64,000 bases of DNA from Cytobacillus firmus (GTDB lineage: Bacteria > Bacillota > Bacilli > Bacillales > Cytobacillaceae). Below the pieces are notes generated by a model. The model saw nothing but the letters and a program-made list of their open reading frames with translations. It ran no database searches and was not told where the DNA came from. The stretch lies in contig NZ_JAMBOJ010000006.1 in NCBI RefSeq assembly GCF_023715565.1, positions 1-64,000 of the forward strand, given 5' to 3'. Positions 63,803-64,000 of this stretch are shown here, piece by piece. The position numbers and the translations under genes are program-made. Numbering within the stretch: the stretch's first letter is position 1; each line of letters opens with the position of its first letter.

Positions 63803-64000
63803 ATGACGCAATTAAAAAAGAACATTTATTACAATCGTAACGACTTTTTAAAGCACGTAAGCACTATTGTATTGGGAAGATTCGCCTTTAACGGATCCAC
63901 AGCAGTTTCCTTTCTTGAAGTTGCTGCTTATCTTGGCGTAAGTCCTGATTCTCTCCGAATGAGGAAAAAGGATTCTAAAACAATGTCCATGTTAGAAACA
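63803..64000 (+). CDS. Partial gene, HTH-like protein, cut by window end
   Basis: An open frame of 66 codons begins at the ATG at 63803, with GGAGG 7 nt upstream, and runs off the window. It starts MTQLKKNIYYNRNDFLKHV and contains FLEVAAYLGVSPDSLRMRKK, which looks like a helix-turn-helix. It is unrecognised; the position after the rep-like gene and repeats suggests a plasmid maintenance or regulatory function. Confidence 0.65.
   Translation, partial: MTQLKKNIYYNRNDFLKHVSTIVLGRFAFNGSTAVSFLEVAAYLGVSPDSLRMRKKDSKTMSMLET

Overview
The window is a Bacillaceae chromosome segment. Gene order largely follows the Bacillus subtilis ysdA-ackA neighbourhood: ysdA, rplT-rpmI-infC, thrS, ytxC, dnaI, dnaB, nrdR, speD, gapB, coaE-ytaF-mutM-polA, phoR-phoP, mdh-icd-citZ, ytwI, ytvI, fxsA, pyk-pfkA, accA-accD, ytsJ, dnaE, ytrH-ytrI, nrnA, ytpI, ytoI, ytkL, argH-argG, moaB, ackA. 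Several sporulation genes (ytxC, ytaF, ytvI, ytrH, ytrI) mark an endospore former. Start codons are often TTG or GTG behind strong AGGAGG sites. The genus cannot be fixed from sequence alone; a Cytobacillus-like bacillus would fit.

Layout. 1-5220: translation genes under two RNA leaders, an L20-type leader with an AUU-start infC and a T-box on thrS. 5216-9685: sporulation and primosome genes with nrdR. 9819-11547: speD, with a structured leader that can mask its ribosome-binding site, and gapB. 12084-19099: coaE-ytaF-mutM-polA, then hflC-hflK. 19365-27593: PhoPR, a MaoC-like protein, and the TCA genes citZ, icd and mdh. 28275-37029: ytvI, fxsA, then one long minus-strand block ytsJ-gntR-accD-accA-pfkA-pyk linking glycolysis, malate-to-pyruvate flux and malonyl-CoA synthesis. 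Matching TGGTCAGACCA operators lie in front of ytsJ and accD. 37218-48000: dnaE, sporulation and housekeeping genes, ald. 49694-56628: uspA, argGH, a secreted serine hydrolase, moaB and an EcsC-like protein.

Mobile and repeated DNA. A 1575-bp cassette (48096-49670) with terminal inverted repeats and a 9-bp target duplication carries a GpsA-like gene but no recognisable transposase. Two copies of a ~280-bp MITE-like element (11773-12054 and 56724-56999) have perfect 8-bp target duplications. A ~152-bp structured repeat is present as three tandem copies (27764-28224) and one inverted copy (23861-24000). A third GC-rich hairpin repeat is at 4774-4885 and 16973-17091.

From about 57140 to the window end the DNA is AT-richer and foreign. 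Only the last ~30 codons of ackA remain next to moaB. They are followed by an HNH homing endonuclease, a DUF2513 protein, a compact three-gene operon ending in a PD-(D/E)xK nuclease (candidate defence system), a tyrosine recombinase preceded by repeated binding-site-like motifs, a duplicated winged-helix protein that looks like a plasmid replication initiator, and iteron-like repeats. I read this as an integrated plasmid-like element.
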